From contig JAEWUY010000070.1 of assembly GCA_023396795.1 (NCBI GenBank), positions 1-17,024 on the forward strand: DNA of 17,024 nucleotides, written 5' to 3'. The position numbers and the translations under genes were made by a program. How positions within the stretch are numbered: the stretch's first letter is position 1; the number at the start of each line of letters is the position of its first letter. The notes beneath the pieces are model-generated. The model did no database searches. It saw only the letters and a list, made by a program, of their open reading frames with translations, and had not been told where the DNA came from. The stretch is from Bacillota bacterium. Lineage in GTDB: Bacteria > Bacillota_I > Bacilli_A > RFN20 > CAG-826. Positions 6,113 to 12,794 of this stretch are shown here, in pieces.

Positions 6113-7249
6113 TTACTTTTTAAAGGAACGACGGAATTTTTGAAAGACACTGTCTTTAGCCCCTTCAAGTTCACGGTAATTTTCCAATAAGTCTTTTTGT
6201 TTCTTGCTCAAACTACGCGGCGTTTGAATTTCTAAGTGAATGAATTGATCACCAGGATTACCGCTACGCATATCTTTGATACCTTTACCTTTAAGTTTGA
6301 GAATATTGTCTGGTTGGGTTCCGGCCGGCACTTTAACTTCAACATCGCCATAAACAGTGGGAACTTCAATTGTGGTACCCAAGGCAGCATCCACAAAGCT
6401 AATCGGAATATTAATATGAATATTATTACCATCGCGTTTAAAATGGGCATGGGCATTAATCATAATTTCTATGAATAAATCACCATTGGGACCACCATTA
6501 ACGCCACGTCCCCCTTTGCCTTGAACACGAATTTGTTGGCCAGAGTTAATGCCAGAAGGCACGTTTACTTCAATGTCGCGTTTTACGCGATTGTAACCTT
6601 TGCCATTACAAGTTTCACATTTATGGTCAATAATTTTGCCACTACCACCACAAACTTGACAAGTCGTTTGTCCTTCCATGATGCCGAATAGTGTTCGTTG
6701 TTGTGTACGAACATAGCCCTTGCCGTGACAATTACTACAAGTATGAACGTCTTTTGCGCTATGAGCGCCACTGCCGCCACAAGCTGAACATGTCTCATCG
6801 TATGTAACGGGTAAAGAATATTTCCGGCCATTAATGGCATCCATGAAATCAATGCGAATGCGCATTAGGGTATCATCACCACGCCGAGGAGCGTTAGGGT
6901 CGACTCTTGATCTTGTTCCTCCGCCCATAAATGAGTTAAAAATATCACCGAGATTAATATCGCCAAAACCCGCACCACTGAAACCCGAACCAGAAAAGGG
7001 ATTACCGCCACTTGAAGTGCCTTGTTCAAAAGCCGCATGACCAAATTGATCATACGTTGAACGCTTATTGTCGTCATAAAGAATATCGTAAGCTTCCTGA
7101 ACTTCTTTGAATTTGGCTTCAGCACCAGCTTCTTTATTAATGTCCGGATGATATTTTTTGGCTAAACGACGATAGGCGGATTTAATTTCGTCTTTACTCG
7201 CCCCTTTTTTAAGGCCGAGAACTTCATATAAATCGCGTTTAGTGGCCAT
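6113..7249 (-). CDS. dnaJ: Co-chaperone DnaJ (Hsp40)
   Basis: DnaJ delivers unfolded clients to DnaK and triggers its ATPase. The 378 residues are a complete type I protein. The J-domain (1-70) has HPD at 34-36. A Gly/Phe-rich linker spans about 76-112. Four zinc-finger repeats follow (CSACGGSG, CSNCHGKG, CQVCGGSG, CETCNGKG; first cysteines at 154, 171, 197 and 211), then the C-terminal substrate-binding and dimerisation region. AAAGGAG lies a few bases before ATG 7249. A stable hairpin separates it from dnaK. It is the last gene of the CIRCE-controlled operon and is followed by a terminator. Confidence 0.98.
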   Translation of the reverse strand: MATKRDLYEVLGLKKGASKDEIKSAYRRLAKKYHPDINKEAGAEAKFKEVQEAYDILYDDNKRSTYDQFGHAAFEQGTSSGGNPFSGSGFSGAGFGDINLGDIFNSFMGGGTRSRVDPNAPRRGDDTLMRIRIDFMDAINGRKYSLPVTYDETCSACGGSGAHSAKDVHTCSNCHGKGYVRTQQRTLFGIMEGQTTCQVCGGSGKIIDHKCETCNGKGYNRVKRDIEVNVPSGINSGQQIRVQGKGGRGVNGGPNGDLFIEIMINAHAHFKRDGNNIHINIPISFVDAALGTTIEVPTVYGDVEVKVPAGTQPDNILKLKGKGIKDMRSGNPGDQFIHLEIQTPRSLSKKQKDLLENYRELEGAKDSVFQKFRRSFKK

Positions 7250-7267
7250 AAGTCTCCTTTACTATTA

Positions 7268-7296
7268 AAGCGAAGGGGCAATTTGCCCCCACGCTT
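7268..7296 (-). promoter_or_regulatory. Intercistronic hairpin between dnaK and dnaJ
   Basis: In minus-strand RNA, AAGCG-TG-GGGGC and GCCCC-TT-CGCTT form a two-part GC-rich stem around AAATT. It is followed by TAATAGTAAAGG rather than a T-run, so it is not a normal terminator. The dnaJ ribosome-binding site (7254-7260) lies just outside it. A role in mRNA stability, processing or in lowering dnaJ relative to dnaK is inferred. Confidence 0.65.
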
Positions 7297-7310
7297 ATGA
7301 ATGTGTTGAA

Positions 7311-9146
7311 TTAGTTTTTCTTTTCGGTGAAGTCGGCATCAATGACATCGTCACTGTTACCGCCATCTTTTGGCGTTTCTTGATTTTGTGCAGAGGTATC
7401 CTCGTGTGGAGGAGTAGCTTGAGCGTTAGCCATCATCGCGGCCGCTTGTTCAAGTTCGCTTAAGCGATTGCGCAATGTTTCGATGTCGTTACTATCAAGA
7501 GCGGCTTTAAGATCATCACGAAGTTTCGTTGTTTGCTCTTTTTGTGTCGCCTCAAGGCTTTCACCTTTTTCGGCCAAAGCTTGATCGATACTTGCGATAT
7601 ACTGTTCAGCCTTATTTTTGATTTCGACTTCTTCTTTACGCTTTTCGTCCGCTTCGCGGTTTTCTTCAGCTTCACGAACCATGCGATCGATTTCATCTTT
7701 TGAAAGACCGCTAGTGCCGGAAATGGTAATTTGTTGTTCTTTTTGCGAATCAAGATCTTTAGCCGATACTTTAACAATACCATTGACATCGATAGAGAAA
7801 GTAACTTCGATGCGTGGCTCTCCACGACGGGCTGGTTTAATGCCTGTAAGTTGGAAATGGCCGAGAAGTTTATTATCTTTAGCCATCGGACGTTCGCCTT
7901 GATAAACCATGATATCAACGGCCGGTTGATTATCAGCGGCAGTCGAGAAAATTTGCGACTTTGTCGTAGGAATTGTCGTATTGCGAGTAATAAGCGGTGT
8001 CATAACTTCACCCAAGGTTTCGATACCAAGAGTTAATGGTGTGACATCGAGTAAAACAACGTCCTTAACATCACCGGCAACGATACCACCTTGAATAGCG
8101 GCCCCAACCGAGACAGCTTCATCAGGGTTTACGGAAAGATTTGGATTTTTACCAGTAAGTTTTTTGACTAATTCTTGAACAGCTGGCATTCTAATTGAGC
8201 CACCGATTAATAAAACTTCATCAATATCATTGCTTGTCAGTTTGGCATCGGCGAGAGCTCTTTTTAATGGAACTTCGGTACGAGCAAGTAAGTGTTTGGT
8301 TAAATCTTGGAACTTGGCCCGTGATAATTTTGTTTCAAAGTTGATCGGACCGGCGCTTGACATACCAATAAATGGTAAGGAAATAGTTGTCTCGAGTGAA
8401 CTAGATAGTTCAATCTTAGCTTTTTCTGCCGCTTCAATAAATCTTTGTTCGGCCATTTTGTCTGTCAAATCGACATTATGATTGATTTTAATTTGGGCTT
8501 TAATCCAGTCGGCAAGCACTTTATCCCAGTCATCACCGCCAAGACGGTTATCGCCCGACGTGGAAACAACTTCAAACGTGCCGTCGCCAATATCAAGAAT
8601 CGAAACGTCAAACGTGCCACCACCTAAGTCGTAGACAAGGATCTTGCCAGTTTTTTTGCTTTCAAGACCATAAGCAAGAGCAGCGGCCGTCGGTTCGTTA
8701 ATGATGCGAACGACTTCAAGTCCGGCAATAACGCCAGCATCTTTTGTTGCTTGTCTTTGGGCGTCGTTAAAATAAGCCGGAACCGTAATAACAGCCTTGC
8801 TAATGGGACGACCAACATTATCTTCGGCGTATTTTTTCATATAGCCGAGAACTTTGGCGCTAATTTCTTGGGGAGTGAAATCTTTTTTGATGCACTTAAT
8901 GTGAATCTTTTCAGATGTTCCCATTTTTCGTTTGATCGATAAAACAGTGTCAGGATTAGTTACCGCTTGTCTTTTAGCGGCGTTTCCGACGATTTCTTCA
9001 CCGTTAGCTTTAAAAGCTACGGCTGATGGTGTCGTATTAGTGCCTTCAGGATTAGGAACAACTTTAGCCTTACCATCGGCTTGTAAATAACTAACAACGG
9101 AATTGGTGGTACCTAAGTCGATACCGAGAATAACTTCTTTTGCCAT
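7311..9146 (-). CDS. dnaK: Chaperone DnaK (Hsp70)
   Basis: ATP-driven cytoplasmic chaperone that folds new and stress-damaged proteins with DnaJ and GrpE and hands aggregates to ClpB. The 611 residues include the three Hsp70 signatures: IDLGTTNS (9-16), VYDLGGGTFDVS (171-182) and VLLIGGSIRMPAV (311-323). The interdomain linker DVVLLDVTP (362-370) leads to the substrate-binding domain, the helical lid and an acidic tail ending in DDVIDADFTEKKN. The N-terminal domain lacks the roughly 23-residue insert of Gram-negative DnaK, fitting a Bacillota-type lineage. AGGAGGT nine bases before ATG 9146 is a strong ribosome-binding site. The gap to grpE is only 20 bases; transcription comes from the hrcA promoter. 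Confidence 0.99.
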   Translation of the reverse strand: MAKEVILGIDLGTTNSVVSYLQADGKAKVVPNPEGTNTTPSAVAFKANGEEIVGNAAKRQAVTNPDTVLSIKRKMGTSEKIHIKCIKKDFTPQEISAKVLGYMKKYAEDNVGRPISKAVITVPAYFNDAQRQATKDAGVIAGLEVVRIINEPTAAALAYGLESKKTGKILVYDLGGGTFDVSILDIGDGTFEVVSTSGDNRLGGDDWDKVLADWIKAQIKINHNVDLTDKMAEQRFIEAAEKAKIELSSSLETTISLPFIGMSSAGPINFETKLSRAKFQDLTKHLLARTEVPLKRALADAKLTSNDIDEVLLIGGSIRMPAVQELVKKLTGKNPNLSVNPDEAVSVGAAIQGGIVAGDVKDVVLLDVTPLTLGIETLGEVMTPLITRNTTIPTTKSQIFSTAADNQPAVDIMVYQGERPMAKDNKLLGHFQLTGIKPARRGEPRIEVTFSIDVNGIVKVSAKDLDSQKEQQITISGTSGLSKDEIDRMVREAEENREADEKRKEEVEIKNKAEQYIASIDQALAEKGESLEATQKEQTTKLRDDLKAALDSNDIETLRNRLSELEQAAAMMANAQATPPHEDTSAQNQETPKDGGNSDDVIDADFTEKKN

Positions 9147-9166
9147 ATAATTTTAACCTCCTATGA

Positions 9167-9787
9167 TTAAGCGTCCTTTTTGACGCTAGTATCCGATTGT
9201 GTATTTCCGTCTTCTTTTGTAACTTCAACAAGCTTGCTTTTGCTGACAATTACGTTCGCCGGACGGACAAGGCGATCTTTTAGTTTGTAGCCCTTATTCA
9301 GAACTTTGACGATTTTATTGGGCGGACCTTCTGTTTCTTGAGCTTCCACCGCATGCATTGTTTTGACATCGAAGGCTTCACCTTCTTTGGGAGCAATTTC
9401 CTTAACGCCTTCTTTTTCTAAAACAGAGAGAATATTTTGATAAATATATTGGAAACCAATGAGATAGTTTTTTAATTCTGGATTCGCTGGTTCCATCGCA
9501 AGAGCGAAGTAGAAACCATCAAGCACAGGCAGTAAGTCGCCCACGAAACCTTCGGCGCGATATTTTAAACCTTCGCTTAATTCACGTTCAACACTTTTAC
9601 GAAGATTTTGCGTATCGGCATATGCTCGAAAGTACTCATTTTTCCAATGGTTAGCATCTGCTTTCCATTTTTCGATTTCAGCCTCTTTAGCTTCTAGCTT
9701 GTGGCGAAATGATTTTTTATCTTTATCTTTAGCTTCTTCTTCGGGTTTAGTTTTAACGTTTTCTTCAGGTTTTAGTTCTTTTTCCAT
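9167..9787 (-). CDS. grpE: Nucleotide-exchange factor GrpE
   Basis: GrpE dimers release ADP from DnaK and often act as a thermosensor. The 206 residues have a charged, Glu/Lys-rich N-terminal tail (1-30), a long helix for the dimeric coiled coil (about 30-80), a four-helix-bundle region with LLPVLDGF (85-92) and the C-terminal beta-domain with the GrpE signature around LNKGYKLKDRLVRPANV (163-179). The ATG at 9787 lies inside the end of hrcA: the genes overlap by 16 bases and the AAGGAGGT ribosome-binding site is inside hrcA, so translation of the two is likely coupled. Confidence 0.97.
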   Translation of the reverse strand: MEKELKPEENVKTKPEEEAKDKDKKSFRHKLEAKEAEIEKWKADANHWKNEYFRAYADTQNLRKSVERELSEGLKYRAEGFVGDLLPVLDGFYFALAMEPANPELKNYLIGFQYIYQNILSVLEKEGVKEIAPKEGEAFDVKTMHAVEAQETEGPPNKIVKVLNKGYKLKDRLVRPANVIVSKSKLVEVTKEDGNTQSDTSVKKDA

Positions 9788-10836
9788 TCCTCACCTACCT
9801 CCTTGTTGTTTTCTAATTCATCTTGTTTTTCGTTTTGGTCTTCAAAGTGTTTTTCAAGAGTTTCAACGACGTATTCAAGATAATTAATGACTTTAGCGTA
9901 ATCCATTCTTCGCGGACCGAGAATGGCGATGCTACCTTCTTTATGGCCAGGTACTTTAACTTTAGCGGAAATAACCGCGACATCTTCCATCTCATTATCA
10001 TCTTCACCAATGTGAATCGTTAGCTCATCATTGTTTAATGCCGTAATGTCGCGAATCATATTGGGAGAGTTCAGCATCTGCATCATTTTTTTCAATTTAT
10101 TAATGTCGTGTGAATATTCTGGCTGTTCGAATAACTGCTCGCGCCCATACAAACTTAGACGATCGGAAGCAAAACGTAAAAACGTTTCTAGCATTGCTTG
10201 ATATAAAATATCGTGTCCAACAATTAGATCACTAATCAAAGGCTTAATGGCTTGCATTTTCCCGACAAGTCCCGAGATTGGCGTGCCTGATAAACGATCA
10301 TTTAAGATTTTGACACATGACTGAACATCATCAATTTTGATTTTTTCACCGACACTAAATGTTTTATTTTCAACATAGCCTGTATCAGTAACAAACACGG
10401 CAGTCGCTGATCTTTCGCTGATTGGAATAATTTGTAGACTTACCAATTTTTCTTCACTAGCGTTAGGTCCTAAGACAACACTGACAAGATTTGTCATATG
10501 TGAGAGAATCTCACAAGATTCTTTAATGACCTCTTCAGCTGATTGAACTTTATGATCAAGAACCGTTTGAATGCGGTGTTTAATTTCCTCATCAAGCGAT
10601 TTCTCACGGAGATTATCGACATAATAACGATAACCCTTACTCGAAGGAACACGGCCACTTGATGTGTGCGTTTTTTCTAAATAACCGTCACTCTCTAAGG
10701 CGTTCATTTCACTACGAATCGTAGCGGAAGAGTAATCTAAATGATATTCATCAATTAACGTTTGACTTCCCACTGGTTGGGCCGTTTTGATGAAGTGATC
10801 GACGATTAGCTTAAGTATTTTATCGCGACGATTCAT
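9772..10836 (-). CDS. hrcA: Heat-inducible repressor HrcA
   Basis: HrcA is a homodimeric repressor that binds CIRCE; in studied Bacillota and Mollicutes its DNA binding depends on chaperone help (GroEL in Bacillus), so stress relieves repression. The 354 residues show the N-terminal winged helix, with GSQTLIDEYHLDYSSATIR (23-41) as recognition region and SSGRVPSSKGYRYYVD (59-74) after it. A GAF-like middle and dimerisation region follow. It is the first gene behind a dual-CIRCE promoter, so it represses itself, and the second dual-CIRCE site in front of clpB is the other target in this window. AAGGA lies nine bases before ATG 10836. No groES/groEL is present here. Confidence 0.98.
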   Translation of the reverse strand: MNRRDKILKLIVDHFIKTAQPVGSQTLIDEYHLDYSSATIRSEMNALESDGYLEKTHTSSGRVPSSKGYRYYVDNLREKSLDEEIKHRIQTVLDHKVQSAEEVIKESCEILSHMTNLVSVVLGPNASEEKLVSLQIIPISERSATAVFVTDTGYVENKTFSVGEKIKIDDVQSCVKILNDRLSGTPISGLVGKMQAIKPLISDLIVGHDILYQAMLETFLRFASDRLSLYGREQLFEQPEYSHDINKLKKMMQMLNSPNMIRDITALNNDELTIHIGEDDNEMEDVAVISAKVKVPGHKEGSIAILGPRRMDYAKVINYLEYVVETLEKHFEDQNEKQDELENNKEVGEEWKKN

Positions 10837-10849
10837 TTTTCTATTCCTT

Positions 10850-10876
10850 TTAGCACTTTTATCGGCTGAGTGCTAA
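10850..10876 (-). promoter_or_regulatory. CIRCE operator, promoter-proximal, hrcA operon
   Basis: On the plus strand TTAGCACTT, nine bases, GAGTGCTAA: only one base departs from the CIRCE consensus. It starts four bases past the -10 box, in the leader, as at clpB. HrcA bound here closes the autoregulatory loop. Confidence 0.95.
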
Positions 10877-10880
10877 CTAT

Positions 10881-10908
10881 ATTATATAGACTCTCTTGGC
10901 ACTGTCAA
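10881..10908 (-). promoter_or_regulatory. Sigma-A promoter of hrcA-grpE-dnaK-dnaJ
   Basis: On the minus strand TTGACA (10903-10908) and TATAAT (10881-10886) are perfect consensus hexamers with a 16-base spacer, the same spacing as at clpB. The -35 lies within the distal CIRCE. Confidence 0.9.
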
Positions 10909-10922
10909 GTAGTAAGTGCTAA
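10896..10922 (-). promoter_or_regulatory. CIRCE operator, distal, hrcA operon
   Basis: On the plus strand TTGGCACTG, nine bases, AAGTGCTAA: the 9-9-9 layout with two changes in the left arm and one in the right. The -35 hexamer is embedded in it. It is a more diverged and probably weaker site than the proximal one. Confidence 0.8.
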
Positions 10923-10943
10923 AAAAATAAAATTCGCTAAAAA

Positions 10944-10967
10944 AAGAAAAAAACCACTACTGTGGTT
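10944..10967 (-). terminator. Intrinsic terminator after the RDD gene
   Basis: In minus-strand RNA, AACCAC and GTGGTT pair around AGTA (10952-10967), followed directly by a long T-rich run broken by one C. It ends the fic-like/hemW/RDD transcript 19 bases past the RDD stop and insulates the hrcA promoter. Confidence 0.88.
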
Positions 10968-10985
10968 AATTAGTTAATCTTGTAT

Positions 10986-11408
10986 TTACCGATGCCGATA
11001 GTCTACGACAACGGTTTCCGTCATTCGATCGAAAATAGTTCGCTCAGTATGCACCGAAATCATGTAAATAGCATTGACAAGCACTAAAGGTAAAACACCA
11101 ATTGTTACGCCTCGTAAAAAGGCATCTCGGGCTGTTAGAGGTAGGCGGTTAGGATGCATAACCTTAATGCCAAGAATAAGGGATCCAAAAGTAAAACCTT
11201 TCGAGATAACTAAAAACAAGAAAGTAAAAATAATGAAAACGAGGTATGTAGCTAGCTCAACAGCTAAAACATAAAAATACATTGGCAAATTAAAAGTCGC
11301 TTGATACATAAAATATAAAATAAGCGCTGAAGCAAGTGCTGGAGCAAAAGCAACTACCAGATCAATTAGGTAGGCGATAACGCGCTTTTCGTAACGGGCA
11401 ATTTCCAT
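10986..11408 (-). CDS. RDD-family membrane protein
   Basis: A 140-residue integral membrane protein of the RDD family, whose members are mostly uncharacterised; some have been linked to ion exchange or transport. Three hydrophobic segments are seen at about 11-36, 42-68 and 97-117. The family's conserved parts are present: YEKRVIAYLIDLVV near the N-terminus (Arg and Asp in TM1) and RTIFDRMTETVVV near the C-terminus. It begins two bases after the hemW stop without a recognisable Shine-Dalgarno sequence, so translation is probably coupled to hemW. A strong terminator follows. Specific function unknown. Confidence 0.88.
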   Translation of the reverse strand: MEIARYEKRVIAYLIDLVVAFAPALASALILYFMYQATFNLPMYFYVLAVELATYLVFIIFTFLFLVISKGFTFGSLILGIKVMHPNRLPLTARDAFLRGVTIGVLPLVLVNAIYMISVHTERTIFDRMTETVVVDYRHR

Positions 11409-11410
11409 AA

Positions 11411-12532
11411 TTAAATAATTTTTAGTAGAATGCGGTCTAATACCATAAGTCCTTCATCAGTCGGAGCAATCCTACCTTTCGATTTTATCATAAGAGCGTT
11501 ATTAAAGGCATCAGTCAATGTTTTTTCACGTTCTTCCAAAAGTTTTTTGCCATAACGAGAGACATATTCATTAATGTCAAAACCATCCTCGAGTCGCAGA
11601 TTTAGCATCCAAAAATATTTTTCATCTTCTAATTGATCTATTTTCTCTTCGGCACAGCGATATTGTCCCTTTAAATAGGCCGTCATGTTGCGTGTATTAT
11701 CATAACGAACGCCTTCGATAAAACCTGAGGCCCCTAATCCGACTCCATAGTATGGCTCGTTTCGCCAGTAGGTTAAGTTATGACGGGACTTAAATCCCGG
11801 TTTAGCGAAATTTGATACTTCATAGCGCTGATAACCATGGTTTCGTAGTTCTTTTAAAATTAAGTCGTAATAAGAACGTGAATCATCTTGGTTTTGTTCG
11901 CAAAAACCTTTCAGAAAAAAGACTGTTCCGGGATGAAAGGTTAACGAATAAATGGCGATATGTTCTGGGTTTAACGAAAGAACTTTCGAAATATCATCTT
12001 GTAACATTTCTATGCTTTGAGATGGCGCTCCATAAATTAAATCAATATTGATTGATGAGAAAACGAGTTTGCGAGCGATATCGACAATATTTTCAACATC
12101 CTCGAAAGAATGCTTACGATTAAGGATTTTTAATATGTTGGGATGTGAAGATTGTAGACCAATCGATAGGCGATTAACCCCATATTTTTTTAACAATTCA
12201 AGTTTTTCTTTGTTTGTGTTTTCCGGATTGATTTCGACACTAAACTCTCCACCATCTATCAAAAGTGGTTGTAAACGAGTAAAAAGTTTATTGAGTAATT
12301 CAATGTTTAACGCGCTGGGCGTACCACCACCAACATAAATTGTTTCAACTTTGTCGATTTGATAAGTGTCAAGTTCATTTAATAAACTATCGACATAAGA
12401 AAAAGCCATTTTTTCGTCATATAGCATTTTCGGAAAATCGCAATAATGACAAAGATGATGGCAAAAAGGTATGTGAATATATAAAGAATTAATCTTTCTT
12501 TTCGTCCGTATCGGACTCAGGTTTTGTTTCAT
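11411..12532 (-). CDS. hemW: Radical-SAM heme chaperone-type protein HemW
   Basis: HemW proteins (formerly called HemN-like coproporphyrinogen oxidases) bind heme and a [4Fe-4S] cluster. From the ATG at 12532 the protein has 373 residues. YIHIPFCHHLCHYCDF carries the radical-SAM CX3CX2C (C24, C28, C31); the Phe after CD, where true HemN has another Cys, fits HemW. YVGGGTPS is the SAM-binding glycine motif, and HNLTYW is typical of HemW. A HemN_C-like region ends the protein. The start is uncertain: the frame stays open to a TTG at 12583, none of the candidate starts has a good ribosome-binding site, and family alignment favours a start close to 12493 (see findings). lepA-hemW-hrcA order is common in Bacillota. 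Confidence 0.92.
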   Translation of the reverse strand: MKQNLSPIRTKRKINSLYIHIPFCHHLCHYCDFPKMLYDEKMAFSYVDSLLNELDTYQIDKVETIYVGGGTPSALNIELLNKLFTRLQPLLIDGGEFSVEINPENTNKEKLELLKKYGVNRLSIGLQSSHPNILKILNRKHSFEDVENIVDIARKLVFSSINIDLIYGAPSQSIEMLQDDISKVLSLNPEHIAIYSLTFHPGTVFFLKGFCEQNQDDSRSYYDLILKELRNHGYQRYEVSNFAKPGFKSRHNLTYWRNEPYYGVGLGASGFIEGVRYDNTRNMTAYLKGQYRCAEEKIDQLEDEKYFWMLNLRLEDGFDINEYVSRYGKKLLEEREKTLTDAFNNALMIKSKGRIAPTDEGLMVLDRILLKII

Positions 12533-12776
12533 TGCTTGCTTGGGCCATTTGCTCTTTAATTTTTTCATCTTCAATCGGTTCAAGAACGCGGCTTAGCTCC
12601 TCTTCAATCGCTTTTTCTTCATCAATTGGAGCATCGTCTTTACTTTGTAAACCTTTAATATGTTTCTTGGCGAAAATAACACCCAGGACAACAAGTCCAA
12701 AAAAGCCCAATAAAGAAAACAAGATAATCGGTGTTTCCCATCCCGTTGACGCTAATATGTTTATTAATGTGTTCAT
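12489..12776 (-). CDS. Small single-pass membrane protein, unknown function
   Basis: A 95-residue protein with one hydrophobic helix at about 16-36 (TPIILFSLLGFFGLVVLGVI) followed by AKKHIKG, so the positive-inside rule puts the N-terminus outside and the tail in the cytoplasm. The tail (about 45-95) is highly charged, Glu/Asp/Lys-rich and probably helical or disordered. I recognise no family. AGAGGAT about six bases before ATG 12776 supports translation. It lies 18 bases after the Fic-like gene and its 3' end overlaps the possible upstream starts of hemW. It may be an anchor or assembly factor; nothing in the sequence decides. Confidence 0.78.
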   Translation of the reverse strand: MNTLINILASTGWETPIILFSLLGFFGLVVLGVIFAKKHIKGLQSKDDAPIDEEKAIEEELSRVLEPIEDEKIKEQMAQASNETKPESDTDEKKD

Positions 12777-12794
12777 GTGTTAATCCTCTGCTAA

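Noticed and set aside
7460..7918. Minus-strand alternative frame of 152 codons inside dnaK
   Set aside because: Fully contained in the conserved dnaK reading frame, Lys-rich and without motifs.
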